The translations under genes were made by a program, and so were the position numbers. Below, piece after piece: positions 27,025-34,783 of a DNA stretch of 64,000 bases. Below the pieces are notes generated by a model that did not search any database, was not told the DNA's origin, and saw nothing but the letters and a program-made list of their open reading frames with translations. The stretch is from assembly GCA_016711405.1 (NCBI GenBank), contig JADJSZ010000005.1, positions 62,001-126,000 of the forward strand, in the 5' to 3' direction. Position 1 is the stretch's first letter. Each line of letters begins with the position of its first letter. Source of the DNA: Candidatus Hadersleviella danica (GTDB lineage Bacteria; Chloroflexota; Anaerolineae; Promineifilales; Promineifilaceae).

Positions 27025-27510
27025 ATGAATGCAACCATTCAACCGATTAATCGCCAAGAAATGTTGGCTTATTTATGGGTGGGAACGGTTGTGCTGTGGC
27101 TGGCGGGGATGGTGAGCGCGGCCGTGTGGTATGCCTTGCCCCGTGTGCCAGACCCCAGCCGCCCGATTGAAGTGGGCTTACTGGCCGATTTCCCGCCCAG
27201 CGACACCCCTTACCACCTCATTTTAGCCGAAGGGCACTCGGCATGGCTGGTGCACACGGCCGATGCCCTCTACATTTTCGACCAACGCGCCCCCTACCGC
27301 GACCCCAGTCGGTTGATGTTCCGCTGTATCTACCCGTGGAATTCCGCCACGGGGCGGTTTGAAGACCCCTGCACAGGGGACAAATGGTCACTCACAGGTG
27401 AGGTTTTAGAACAACACTCTCCACCCCATTGGAATCTGGGTAAATTAGAGCCATTGACCTATGAGGTGACGGCCGACGGCCGCCTCCTCGTCCACTCCAG
27501 CCAAGAATAA
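27025..27510 (+). CDS. Rieske-fold membrane-anchored protein lacking all four [2Fe-2S] ligands
   Basis: 161 aa with one N-terminal TM (about residues 14-37) and a Rieske-like domain. Box I aligns RLMFRCIYPWN with CTHLGCIYPWN of the intact Rieske protein encoded at 37242-37910; box II aligns DPCTGDK with CPCHGSK. The two cluster Cys and two His thus become R96, M98, D114 and T117, while the two disulfide cysteines remain as C101 and C116. The fold is kept but no cluster can be held. AGGAG precedes the ATG. It follows lutC by 50 nt, so it may be the last gene of that operon. Function unknown; a structural or regulatory subunit is possible. Confidence 0.8.
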   Translation: MNATIQPINRQEMLAYLWVGTVVLWLAGMVSAAVWYALPRVPDPSRPIEVGLLADFPPSDTPYHLILAEGHSAWLVHTADALYIFDQRAPYRDPSRLMFRCIYPWNSATGRFEDPCTGDKWSLTGEVLEQHSPPHWNLGKLEPLTYEVTADGRLLVHSSQE

Positions 27511-27650
27511 AGGGCTGTAAAGGTATGGTTTGCCAATGAATGGCACCAGCCCCCATAGAGGGGGAAACGGGCTTTCAGCCCTAAATTCAACCATAGAGGC
27601 TCTGCTTCTCACTTTTCACTACTTACTACTCACTAACCACTTCCCCCTCC

Positions 27651-28736
27651 ATGCCCCCTATCGCCCCTATCCTACTCGAGTGGTGGACGGCCGACCCCAC
27701 CCCTTTGCCGTGGCGCACGGCCGCCGCGCCCGACCCCTACGCCGTTTGGGTCAGCGAAGTGATGGCTCAGCAAACCCAGTTGGCCACCGTCATTCCCTAT
27801 TTCGAGCGGTGGATGGTGCGCTTCCCCACGCTGGAGGCGTTGGCCAGTGCCCCGCTGGACGATGTGTTGAAGCAGTGGGAAGGGTTGGGCTATTACAGCC
27901 GGGCGCGAAATTTGCACACGGCCGCTCAAACCGTCATGCGCGAACATGGCGGCGAGATGCCGCGCACGGCCGCTGGCCTGCAAAAATTAAAAGGCATCGG
28001 CCGTTATACGGCGGGAGCCATCGCCTCGATTGCCTTTGGCGAACGTGCGGCCGTGCTCGATGGCAACGTCATCCGCGTCCTCACCCGTTTGCTGGATGTG
28101 GCCGAGGATGTGACCCAAACGGCCACCAAAAACAAGCTGTGGGAAACGGCCGCATCCCTCCTCCCCGCCGAGCGGGTGGGCGATTACAACCAAGCCCTCA
28201 TGGAACTCGGCCAGCGGGTGTGCCTGCCCGCCAATCCCCAATGCGCCGATTGCCCCCTGCGGCCGAACTGTTTGGCGCAAGCACGGGGCACGCAACTCGA
28301 GCGGCCTGTTAAGCCGCCGCGCCAAAAAACGCCCCATTTCGAGGTGGCGGCGGGGGTCATTTGGCAGGAGGAAATCGGCCGTGGCCCGTTTTTGATAGCT
28401 CAACGGCCGCACAAAGGGTTGTTGGGCGGCCTGTGGGAGTTCCCCGGCGGCAAGCAGGAGGCGGGCGAAACTATCGCCCAAACGCTTGTGCGCGAAATCG
28501 AGGAGGAGTTGGGCATCGTCATCGAGGTTCCGCCAGCCCACCAGCACCCCTTCGCCAGCATCAAACACGCCTACACCCATTTTCGCATCACGCTCCACGC
28601 CCTGCACGCCCTCTACCGTGGCGGCGAAATCCAACACCTCGGCGTGGCCGACCACGCATGGGTGGGCACGGCCGACCTCGACCACTATGCCTTCGCCATT
28701 ACGGATCGCAAAATTATTGGGGAGCTAGTCAGCTAG
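27651..28736 (+). CDS. mutY: A/G-specific adenine glycosylase MutY
   Basis: 361-aa bifunctional-fold DNA glycosylase that removes adenine mispaired with 8-oxoguanine. The N-terminal WWTADPTPLPWR and VSEVMAQQTQLATVIPYFER carry the catalytic Glu. The helix-hairpin-helix is LKGIGRYTAGAIASIAFGER with the following VLDGNVIRVLTR. The 4Fe-4S ligands are C191, C198, C201 and C207. A C-terminal NUDIX-like domain with GGLWEFPGGKQEAGE and REIEEELG recognises 8-oxoG. The frame is intact; the last three codons (VS plus stop) abut a CAGTCTCT repeat. Confidence 0.96.
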   Translation: MPPIAPILLEWWTADPTPLPWRTAAAPDPYAVWVSEVMAQQTQLATVIPYFERWMVRFPTLEALASAPLDDVLKQWEGLGYYSRARNLHTAAQTVMREHGGEMPRTAAGLQKLKGIGRYTAGAIASIAFGERAAVLDGNVIRVLTRLLDVAEDVTQTATKNKLWETAASLLPAERVGDYNQALMELGQRVCLPANPQCADCPLRPNCLAQARGTQLERPVKPPRQKTPHFEVAAGVIWQEEIGRGPFLIAQRPHKGLLGGLWEFPGGKQEAGETIAQTLVREIEEELGIVIEVPPAHQHPFASIKHAYTHFRITLHALHALYRGGEIQHLGVADHAWVGTADLDHYAFAITDRKIIGELVS

Positions 28737-28835
28737 TCAGTCTCTCAGTCTCTCAGTCTCTCAGTCCCTTACTCTCTTTCTCCCCTGCTCCCCTGCTCCC
28801 CCTGCTCCCCCTCCCCTCCCTATCCCAAATCCCCT
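28724..28835. repeat. CAGTCTCT / CCCCTGCT octamer repeats
   Basis: Octamers TCAGTCTC and CTGCTCCC in succession. They begin in the mutY stop region and end just before the histidine kinase start. Related blocks occur at 41740-41815 and inside the GT39-like gene. Confidence 0.7.
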
Positions 28836-28856
28836 TCCCAAGTTACAATAGCCGCC

Positions 28857-31072
28857 ATGAGCTTACTGGTTCAATTTCTCATTGTGTCCATTCTGCCGCT
28901 CTGCTTTGTGGGGATGGCGGTGTATGTGGTGCGGGTTCAGCCCGTGGCCAAACGGATTGGTGGTGGTGGGTTTTGGGGTTGTTGGCCATGGCCGCATGGT
29001 CGAGCCATTTACTGAGTGTCTATTTGGGCATCAACTTTAACCCGTGGGTGGCATATAACTGGCGCGCCCTCGGCCGTTACTCGCTGACGCTGACAGGCAC
29101 ATTTACCCTGCTGACCACCCTCGCCTTTATCCGTCAAACACGGCCGCGCCTTGGCTGGCTCCCGCTGGGCGGCGTGGTGTTGTGGCTGGCCGCCATCGCC
29201 CTTGACCCCGCCATTTGGGCTTATCGCCTGCCCGCCATCAACCTTGCGGGCGCACCATTTACCACTTTGATTGGTGGGGCATTTTGTGGGTAAGCAGTTG
29301 GGTTGTGCCCACCGCTTTGGCATGGTTCCAAATTGAACGAGCCAACCGCACAGTCCCCAAATCCCTGTTTCGCAATCAAGTCGGCTTCTGGTTCCTCACC
29401 ACCACCCTTTTTCTCATCGGCGGGGCACTGGCCTTGGTGCGCGATTCCATCACCCTGCAACAAATTGGAGCGGTGGGGCTGGTACTGGCCACCTTTATCG
29501 GCACATTTAGCATCACCCGCACCTATTTGCCCGATGTGGGCAATGTGTTGCGCCAATTTTTGCTCGTCGCCGTTCGCAGTTTGCTCCTCTTTATTGTCAT
29601 CTGGGCGGGCATGGTTCTGCTCATCCGCTATGTGGTCAATACGCCGTCGCAAAACTCGATTTTGGTGTTATCGGCCGCCCTCTTTGCCATCACCCTCCTG
29701 CTTCTCCTCGCCCTCACCGAAGGGTTTTCTAAGCGGGTGGTGGCCCCTGCTCAAGCGGCCGAATCCGAAGCATTGGAATTACAACTCGATTTGGGCAGTA
29801 GCCTCCTCGCTCCCCGCGAGTTGGTAGATTTATTCGTCCAGTGGCTTCACACGAACATTCCCCACGAGCAAAGTTGGGTGATGGAAGCGGCCGATGGCCC
29901 CGGCGGCCGACTGTTGCTCCAACCGCTCTCCAGCCATGCCCCCACCGAAGCGGCCAGCCTCGCGGCCGATAGCCCCTTTGTGGCCTACTTGCGCCACAAC
30001 CCCCACCCACTTACCCAAGAAGATATTGATTCGCTGACCTTGTTTAGCCAGCTTGAAGCGGCCGAGCGCGACCTGATTACCCAGTGGCAGGGCACGCTTT
30101 TCATGCCCATTCACGCCAGCCAACGGCTTACCGCCCTGCTGGCTCTGGGCCATAAGAGCAACGAATCCCCCTACGACAAGCGGGATTTTCAACTTTTGCG
30201 GGAACAAGCGGCCAAATTTGGCCCCCTGCTGGTGCAATCGCAAGCGCTACACGCCATGCAAGCGGCCAATTTGCACACTTTGCGCCACAACCGCGATTTG
30301 GCGCAAGAAAACCGCCGCCTCGTGGAACTCATCGCCCTGCACCGCCAATTTACGGCGCTCATGTCGCCCACCATTCGCAAGCCCTTTAACGATTTGGAGC
30401 TACAACTGGTGAAGCTCCATAGCCAACCCGAGGCGGCGGCCGTCAACAGCTCCCTTGCCCCTCTACAAGAAAGTGCGGGCGAAGCACGCGCCCTCGTGGA
30501 TAACCTCATCACCGTGGCAGGGCGGCTGGAAAAACAGACCACCTTCACCCTTGCCCCTGTTCACCTCGATTCGGTGGTGCGCACAGCCATGAAAAGCCTC
30601 TTGCCAATGGCCGAAGCACGGCACAACAAGATGGAATTAGAGGTGCGCGGCAAGCTCCTGCCCGTGTTGGGGGATGAGCAACGGCTGGTGGAGGGGTTCC
30701 AACAACTCCTGCACAACGCCCTCAAATACAACAAACTCAACCATTATGTCCAAATCATTTGCGAAATGCGCCACCACGAGGCGCGGGTGCAAATTATAGA
30801 TTTCGGGGTGGGCATTCCGCCCAATCGGTTGGATGAGATTTGGGAGGGGCTGACGAAATTGAGGGGAAACGGCCACGAAACGGCGGCGCACTCGGCTGGG
30901 ATTGGCTCTGGCACGGTTTATCATCCAATCCCACGGCGGCCGTATCGAAGTCCGCAGTTCGCACGGTTCGGGCAGTACCTTTACCGTGTCGCTCCTGCGC
31001 TGGTGGAAGAGGTGTAGGGTGAAAAAGGCTTTATGGCAAAAGTGCAAAAGAGCGAAAAGGCAAAATCATTGA
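28857..31072 (+). CDS. Multi-TM GAF histidine-kinase-like protein with degenerate H-box (frameshifted)
   Basis: About 737 aa after repair. An N-terminal block of seven or more TM helices runs to about 29660; a GAF-like domain (QSWVMEAADGPGGRLLLQPL, GTLFMPIHASQRLTALLALG) follows. The HisKA segment reads SPTIRKPFNDLELQL at 30364-30408, aligning with SHELRTPLN but with Pro where the phosphorylated His should be. HATPase motifs are present: LLHNALKYN, IDFGVGIPPNRL and, in another frame, LALARFIIQSHGGRIEV and SGSTFTVSLLRWW. Missing bases near 28959 (restores AKRIG/WWVLGLL) and 29266 (DWWGILWVSSW), plus one near 30890, break the frame. Likely a sensor or scaffold rather than a conventional kinase. 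Confidence 0.8.
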
Positions 31073-31171
31073 GAGCTAATTAACCATAAACCCTTTGCGT
31101 CTTGGCATCTTTGCGCCTTTGCAATAAAAAACGGACTTTCTCTCTCGGCAGAAAAGATATGGGTAATATAT

Positions 31172-31926
31172 CTACCGATGCGGTTGCCACAGGCGTTCGC
31201 CGCCGACTTGGGTGGCATAACCGCCCACTTTTGCCTCGAGGTCGGCCGTGTCGCTGAAGAAGGTGCTAACTTGGGATTGGTAAGCGGCAATCGCAGTACA
31301 TTTGCGGGCCAACGCCTCGGCCGTGAGCGGAATGACCTGCGCTTGCCACTGGTCTGGGTCGCCCAAAGCGGCCGTCACCACCCCCGCCCGCCCAGCATAG
31401 GGGGTAATCTTCGTAGTAAAAGATGGGCGTGTTGGTCGGCCATAACTCGGCCGCAAGGCGGGTGAGTTGGTGGTCTCATGATGGCCAACCGTGGAGGGGA
31501 TGTAAATGGCTTCGGCCGTGGGCAATTGCGCCAAGCGAGTGCCAATTCGGCCGCGAGTTGCTTATCGGCAGGGTGAACGGAGCCAAAAATAGCACCACCG
31601 TCGTTGTAAAGGGCTGTGCCTGTGGCGGGGTCAGCGCGGTAAATACAGTCGGGGATGTCCCAGTGCTGTAAATCGGCGCGGAGCAGGTCGCAAGCGGCCG
31701 TGTCCTCAGCGCGACGAGCGGCAACGGCCGTGGCCGCATCCAATTGCCAGCGGTCGTGTAATTTTTGGGCAAAGGCGGACAACGGCCGTGCAGGCGGGTC
31801 GCCCGCCATGAGGGTGACGATGAGGACGGGCAAGCCAGCGGCCGTTTGCTGGGCAATCTGCCCCCCGCAAGAGAGGACAGCATCGTCCAAGTGTGGGGAA
31901 AGGTAGAGGGCATGGTAATGGGGCAT
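31172..31926 (-). CDS. PIG-L/LmbE family deacetylase (frameshifted)
   Basis: The N-terminus HALYLSPHLDDAVLSCGGQI contains the zinc motif H-x-D-D of PIG-L deacetylases, which act on N-acetylglucosamine-type groups (for example BshB, MshB, LmbE). VLIVTLMAGDPP and RRAEDTAACDLL follow. A second frame encodes the C-terminal part, with YIPSTVGHHETT (the His-x-x-His region) and KCTAIAAYQSQVSTFF. Frame changes lie near 31455 and 31520. Restored length about 250 aa. The acceptor could be a thiol-glycoside or a glycan; no linked glycosyltransferase is present. Confidence 0.82.
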
Positions 31927-31957
31927 ATCGGTTATTTGTTACTAGTTATTGGTTATT

Positions 31958-32434
31958 ATGTCAAATTTAACGCATTTGGATGAAAGCGGCCGTGCCCGCA
32001 TGGTAGATGTGGGTCACAAAGCGGAAACGGAACGGGTGGCGGTGGCGCGGGGCGGGTGGTCATGCAAGCGGCCACGTTGCAGTTGATTATAGAAGGAAAC
32101 ATGAAGAAAGGGGATGTGCTGGCCGTGGCGCAATTGGCGGGCATTATGGCGGCCAAGCAGACGAGCAATCTCATTCCCCTCTGCCACCCATTGGCTCTGA
32201 ATCAGGTGTTGGTGGTTTGCACGCCCAACACGGCCGAAAATTGCATTGACATCGAAGCGACAGCCCGTGTGACAGGCAAAACGGGGTGGAAATGGAAGCG
32301 CTCACGGCCGTTTCCGTGGCCGCCCTGACGATTTACGACATACCAAAGCGGCCGACCGCACCATGCGCCTGACCGACATCCGTCTCGCCCACAAATCGGG
32401 TGGCCAAAGCGGCGATTGGCAGGAAGAGCCATAA
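31958..32434 (+). CDS. moaC: Cyclic pyranopterin monophosphate synthase MoaC (frameshifted)
   Basis: Recognisable MoaC blocks in order: LTHLDESGRARMVDVGHKAE, MKKGDVLAVAQLAGIMAAKQ followed by TSNLIPLCHPLAL, then GVEMEALTAVSVAALTIYD and MRLTDIRLAHKSGG. MoaC makes cPMP, the first pterin intermediate of the molybdenum cofactor. Frame changes occur near 32045, 32280 and 32335, so at least three indels are needed to give the usual 158-160 aa. The start ATG follows a GTTATTG repeat. No other moa gene is near. Confidence 0.85.
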
Positions 32435-32496
32435 GCAAATACGCTCCCTCACCAACCATCTCTCTTCTCTTATCCCTCTTCTCTCTTCTCTGCCCT

Positions 32497-33254
32497 ATGA
32501 AACTCAAGCAAATTTTCCCCGATGTTTACCAGCTTGGCCTTGGGCCAGTCAATGTGTTTTTATCAAGGATGGCCCCGAAGTGGTAGTGGTAGATACCAGC
32601 TACAAGGGAAGCGAGACGCAGATTTTGGCGGCCGTGGAAACGTTGGGCTATGCCCCAACGGCCGTGAAGAATATCCTCATCACCCATTGCCACCCCGACC
32701 ATGCGGGCAGTTTGGCCGCTTTGCAAACAGCCACGGGGGCAATGTGTGGATGCACCACCTCGATGCGGAGGTGGCGCGCGGCCGTGCCCGCATGGGTACG
32801 CCCATCCCCTCACCGGGGTTACTCAGCCAAATTTTGTTCCGCATCTTCATCAAAGGCTCTGACCCGAATTACCCAGCGGCCGAAGTTGCCCAAGAATTGG
32901 TAGACGGGCAACACCTGCCCTTTGGGCGGCCTACGTGCCATCTTCACCCCCGGCCACAGCACGGGGCACATGGCCTTTTTGCTGGAACGAGATGGTGGTT
33001 TGCTCTTCGCGGGCGATGCTTGTAGCAACATGGGTATGTTGGGCTACAGCATCATCTACGAAAATTTTGCCGAGGGAAAACGCTCCCTTTCCAAGCTGGC
33101 CAAGGTGGAATGCCACACCATCTGCTTGGCCACGGCCAGCCTTTGGTCGGCAAAGGGGTTGCCAAATTTCGCCGTTTGGCAGCAGTCAAAAATGGGCATG
33201 GTGCAAGCCGTCTTTACAATTTCGGACAGGGGAACTGGTCACCAGCGTCCCTAG
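32497..33254 (+). CDS. MBL-fold metallo-hydrolase (frameshifted)
   Basis: MKLKQIFPDVYQLGLG opens the fold. LITHCHPDHAGSLAAL has the H-x-H-x-D-H metal motif, GLRAIFTPGHSTGHMAFLL the third metal His, and GLLFAGDACSN the bridging Asp. Frames change near 32545, 32735, 32930 and in the C-terminal 130 nt, where the order VGKGVAKFRRLA is out of frame with the visible stop. Expected length about 255 aa. Glyoxalase II-like or lactonase-like activity is possible; the substrate is not predictable. Confidence 0.8.
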
Positions 33255-33287
33255 TCCCTTGTCCCTAGTCAAAAAAGGAGTATTTGT

Positions 33288-34297
33288 ATGAGTTTCCTCA
33301 AAAAGTGACGGATATGGTGGAGGATACGGCCGATTTGTTGAGCAATGCTTTGGGCAAACCTGATACGGTGGCTCCCAGCGGCCGTCCCCAACCCGTGCAA
33401 AAAACAGCCTACCTCATCACCTTCAACCCGCGCATCCCTTCGGAGGGCAACAAAGGCCTCATCGAAGTGATGGGTTGGAAAAACCCCGAAGAACTAGCCG
33501 CCCAATATATTGCTGATTTGCGCGAAGTGAGCGGTGGCTATGCCAATTACAGCGTTGTGAAGCGCGATGTGGTGGATAGCTTTCCCGCCAAAGTAGATGG
33601 CTTTGTCTATGACCCTGACAAATTCGTCGTCTCGTGGCACTCCAAGGGCAAGGATGGTGGGGGCTTTCACACCCCCGATTGGAATCGATTACCACAAATT
33701 GGTGGCGCAATTCAATATTATTCCCCAGATTAACGAGGGCAAATTCGACGAAGTGTGGTTTTTTGGCTTCCCCTACGGCGGCTTTTACGAATCGCGCATG
33801 GCTGGCCCCGGTGTTTTGGTGCAACGCCCCCGCCCTCGAAAACACCAATCAGGCCAAACGCCGTTTTGTGATGATGGGCTTCAGTTACCAGCGCGGTGTG
33901 GGCGAAATGTTGGAAAATATGGGTCACCGTGCCGAATCTATTATGAAGCACGTTTACCGCAACCACAAGGGGAAGAGAATTTGTGGGAGCGTTTCAGCCG
34001 CTATGACCAAACCCACCCCAACCGCGCCGAGGTGGGACTAATGCACTTTGCCCCAACAGCACCAAGGATTACGAGTGGGGACGCGACCAAAAAGTGCCCT
34101 CCCGTGCCCATACATGGCGCAATTTCCCTAATTTAGCGGGCGAAGCTAAAACGCTCAACCGCGAGGATTGGGGCGGAGGCGATACCCGCGCTCATCACAA
34201 ATGGTGGTTTGAGCATTTGCCGCAAACCAGCGGCCGTACCGATGGCGTGAGCAACAATTGGTGGGAGTATATTATTGACCCCGATAAGGTTAAGTAG
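33288..34297 (+). CDS. Uncharacterised conserved protein (frameshifted)
   Basis: AAGGAG precedes ATG 33288. Adding one A to the run at 33300-33304 gives MSFLKKVTDMVEDTADLL. The protein continues with KTAYLITFNPRIPSEGNKGL, HKLVAQFNIIPQINEGKFDE, VWFFGFPYGGFYESRMAGPG, then (other frames) RRFVMMGFSYQRGVGEMLEN and MGHRAESIMKHVY, and ends with HKWWFEHLPQTSG and NNWWEYIIDPDKVK. About 335 aa. The order of blocks resembles a family of uncharacterised, usually secreted bacterial proteins, but no signal peptide is seen here. I do not know the function. At least four frame changes. Confidence 0.6.
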
Positions 34298-34308
34298 AGG
34301 GGATGTGA

Positions 34309-34395
34309 GTATCTTCCCAATTCGGCGTGTCACACGCTCAACCACCCCAGCGAATATCGTGGCGCAATCAGCGCCACGACTGATTGAGAAGATAC
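34309..34395. other. Candidate structured RNA/DNA element (three-way-junction-like)
   Basis: Outer arms GTATCTT (34309-34315) and AAGATAC (34389-34395), with AAT/ATT reinforcing inside, enclose two hairpins: 34325-34337 (5-bp stem) and 34358-34378 (8-bp stem CGTGGCGC). A strong terminator follows 20 nt downstream. It starts right after the preceding stop codon, so it could be a 3'UTR structure, a processed sRNA or a REP-like element. Confidence 0.5.
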
Positions 34396-34415
34396 GGGAA
34401 GATTTAGACGCAAAC

Positions 34416-34448
34416 AAAAACTGGGCTTCGTATCGAAGCCCAGTTTTT
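34416..34448 (+). terminator. Strong intrinsic terminator
   Basis: Perfect 15-bp arms 34416-34430 and 34434-34448 with a TAT loop; the 3' arm ends in TTTTT and the 5' arm starts AAAAA, so it is potentially bidirectional. Confidence 0.9.
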
Positions 34449-34728
34449 GGTCACCATGAAATTTTTGGGAGTTACGTGGGGAGATGAAGATGAATTGGGG
34501 AGGCGTTGAAACGACGGTGGGGGGTTTGTTTCAGAATGAGTAACTCGCCGAAAAGATGATTGTGAAGGCTTTGCCAGCGAACTGTAATGAAGGTGCGGTG
34601 TTGGTACAGTGAGGGTGCGATGAGCCAACAAAGCCTTCTAACAATCAATAAATTGAAGTATAGATGGTTTTTTGTAGCGGCGGTGTCGCGGCCGTGTCGC
34701 GAATTTGTTACACCTGCCACAGGCAAAA
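34449..34728. other. Non-coding spacer between convergent units
   Basis: No gene is supported in either strand. An imperfect inverted repeat GAAGGCTTT (about 34563) / AAAGCCTTC (about 34632) is visible. Otherwise nothing recognisable. Confidence 0.5.
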
Positions 34729-34763
34729 AAAAGCCCTGTCAGAATTGCTCTGACAGGGCTTTT
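34729..34763 (-). terminator. Terminator of the Rieske-cytochrome b/c operon
   Basis: Perfect 15-bp arms 34729-34743 and 34749-34763, A-rich on the left and T-rich on the right, 21 nt beyond the stop of the cytochrome gene. It can serve both strands. Confidence 0.88.
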
Positions 34764-34783
34764 GACATCAAAGAAACATCTGG

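Noticed and set aside
28361..28740. Start of the 310-codon ORF (28361-29293) as the N-terminus of the histidine kinase
   Set aside because: Its first 125 codons are an out-of-frame reading of mutY; the kinase starts at ATG 28857 in another frame and joins after an indel.
17310..34297. Programmed ribosomal frameshifting as a general explanation
   Set aside because: Shifts occur in unrelated enzymes at varying sites, in both directions, with no conserved slippery heptamer plus pseudoknot; homopolymer indels are simpler.
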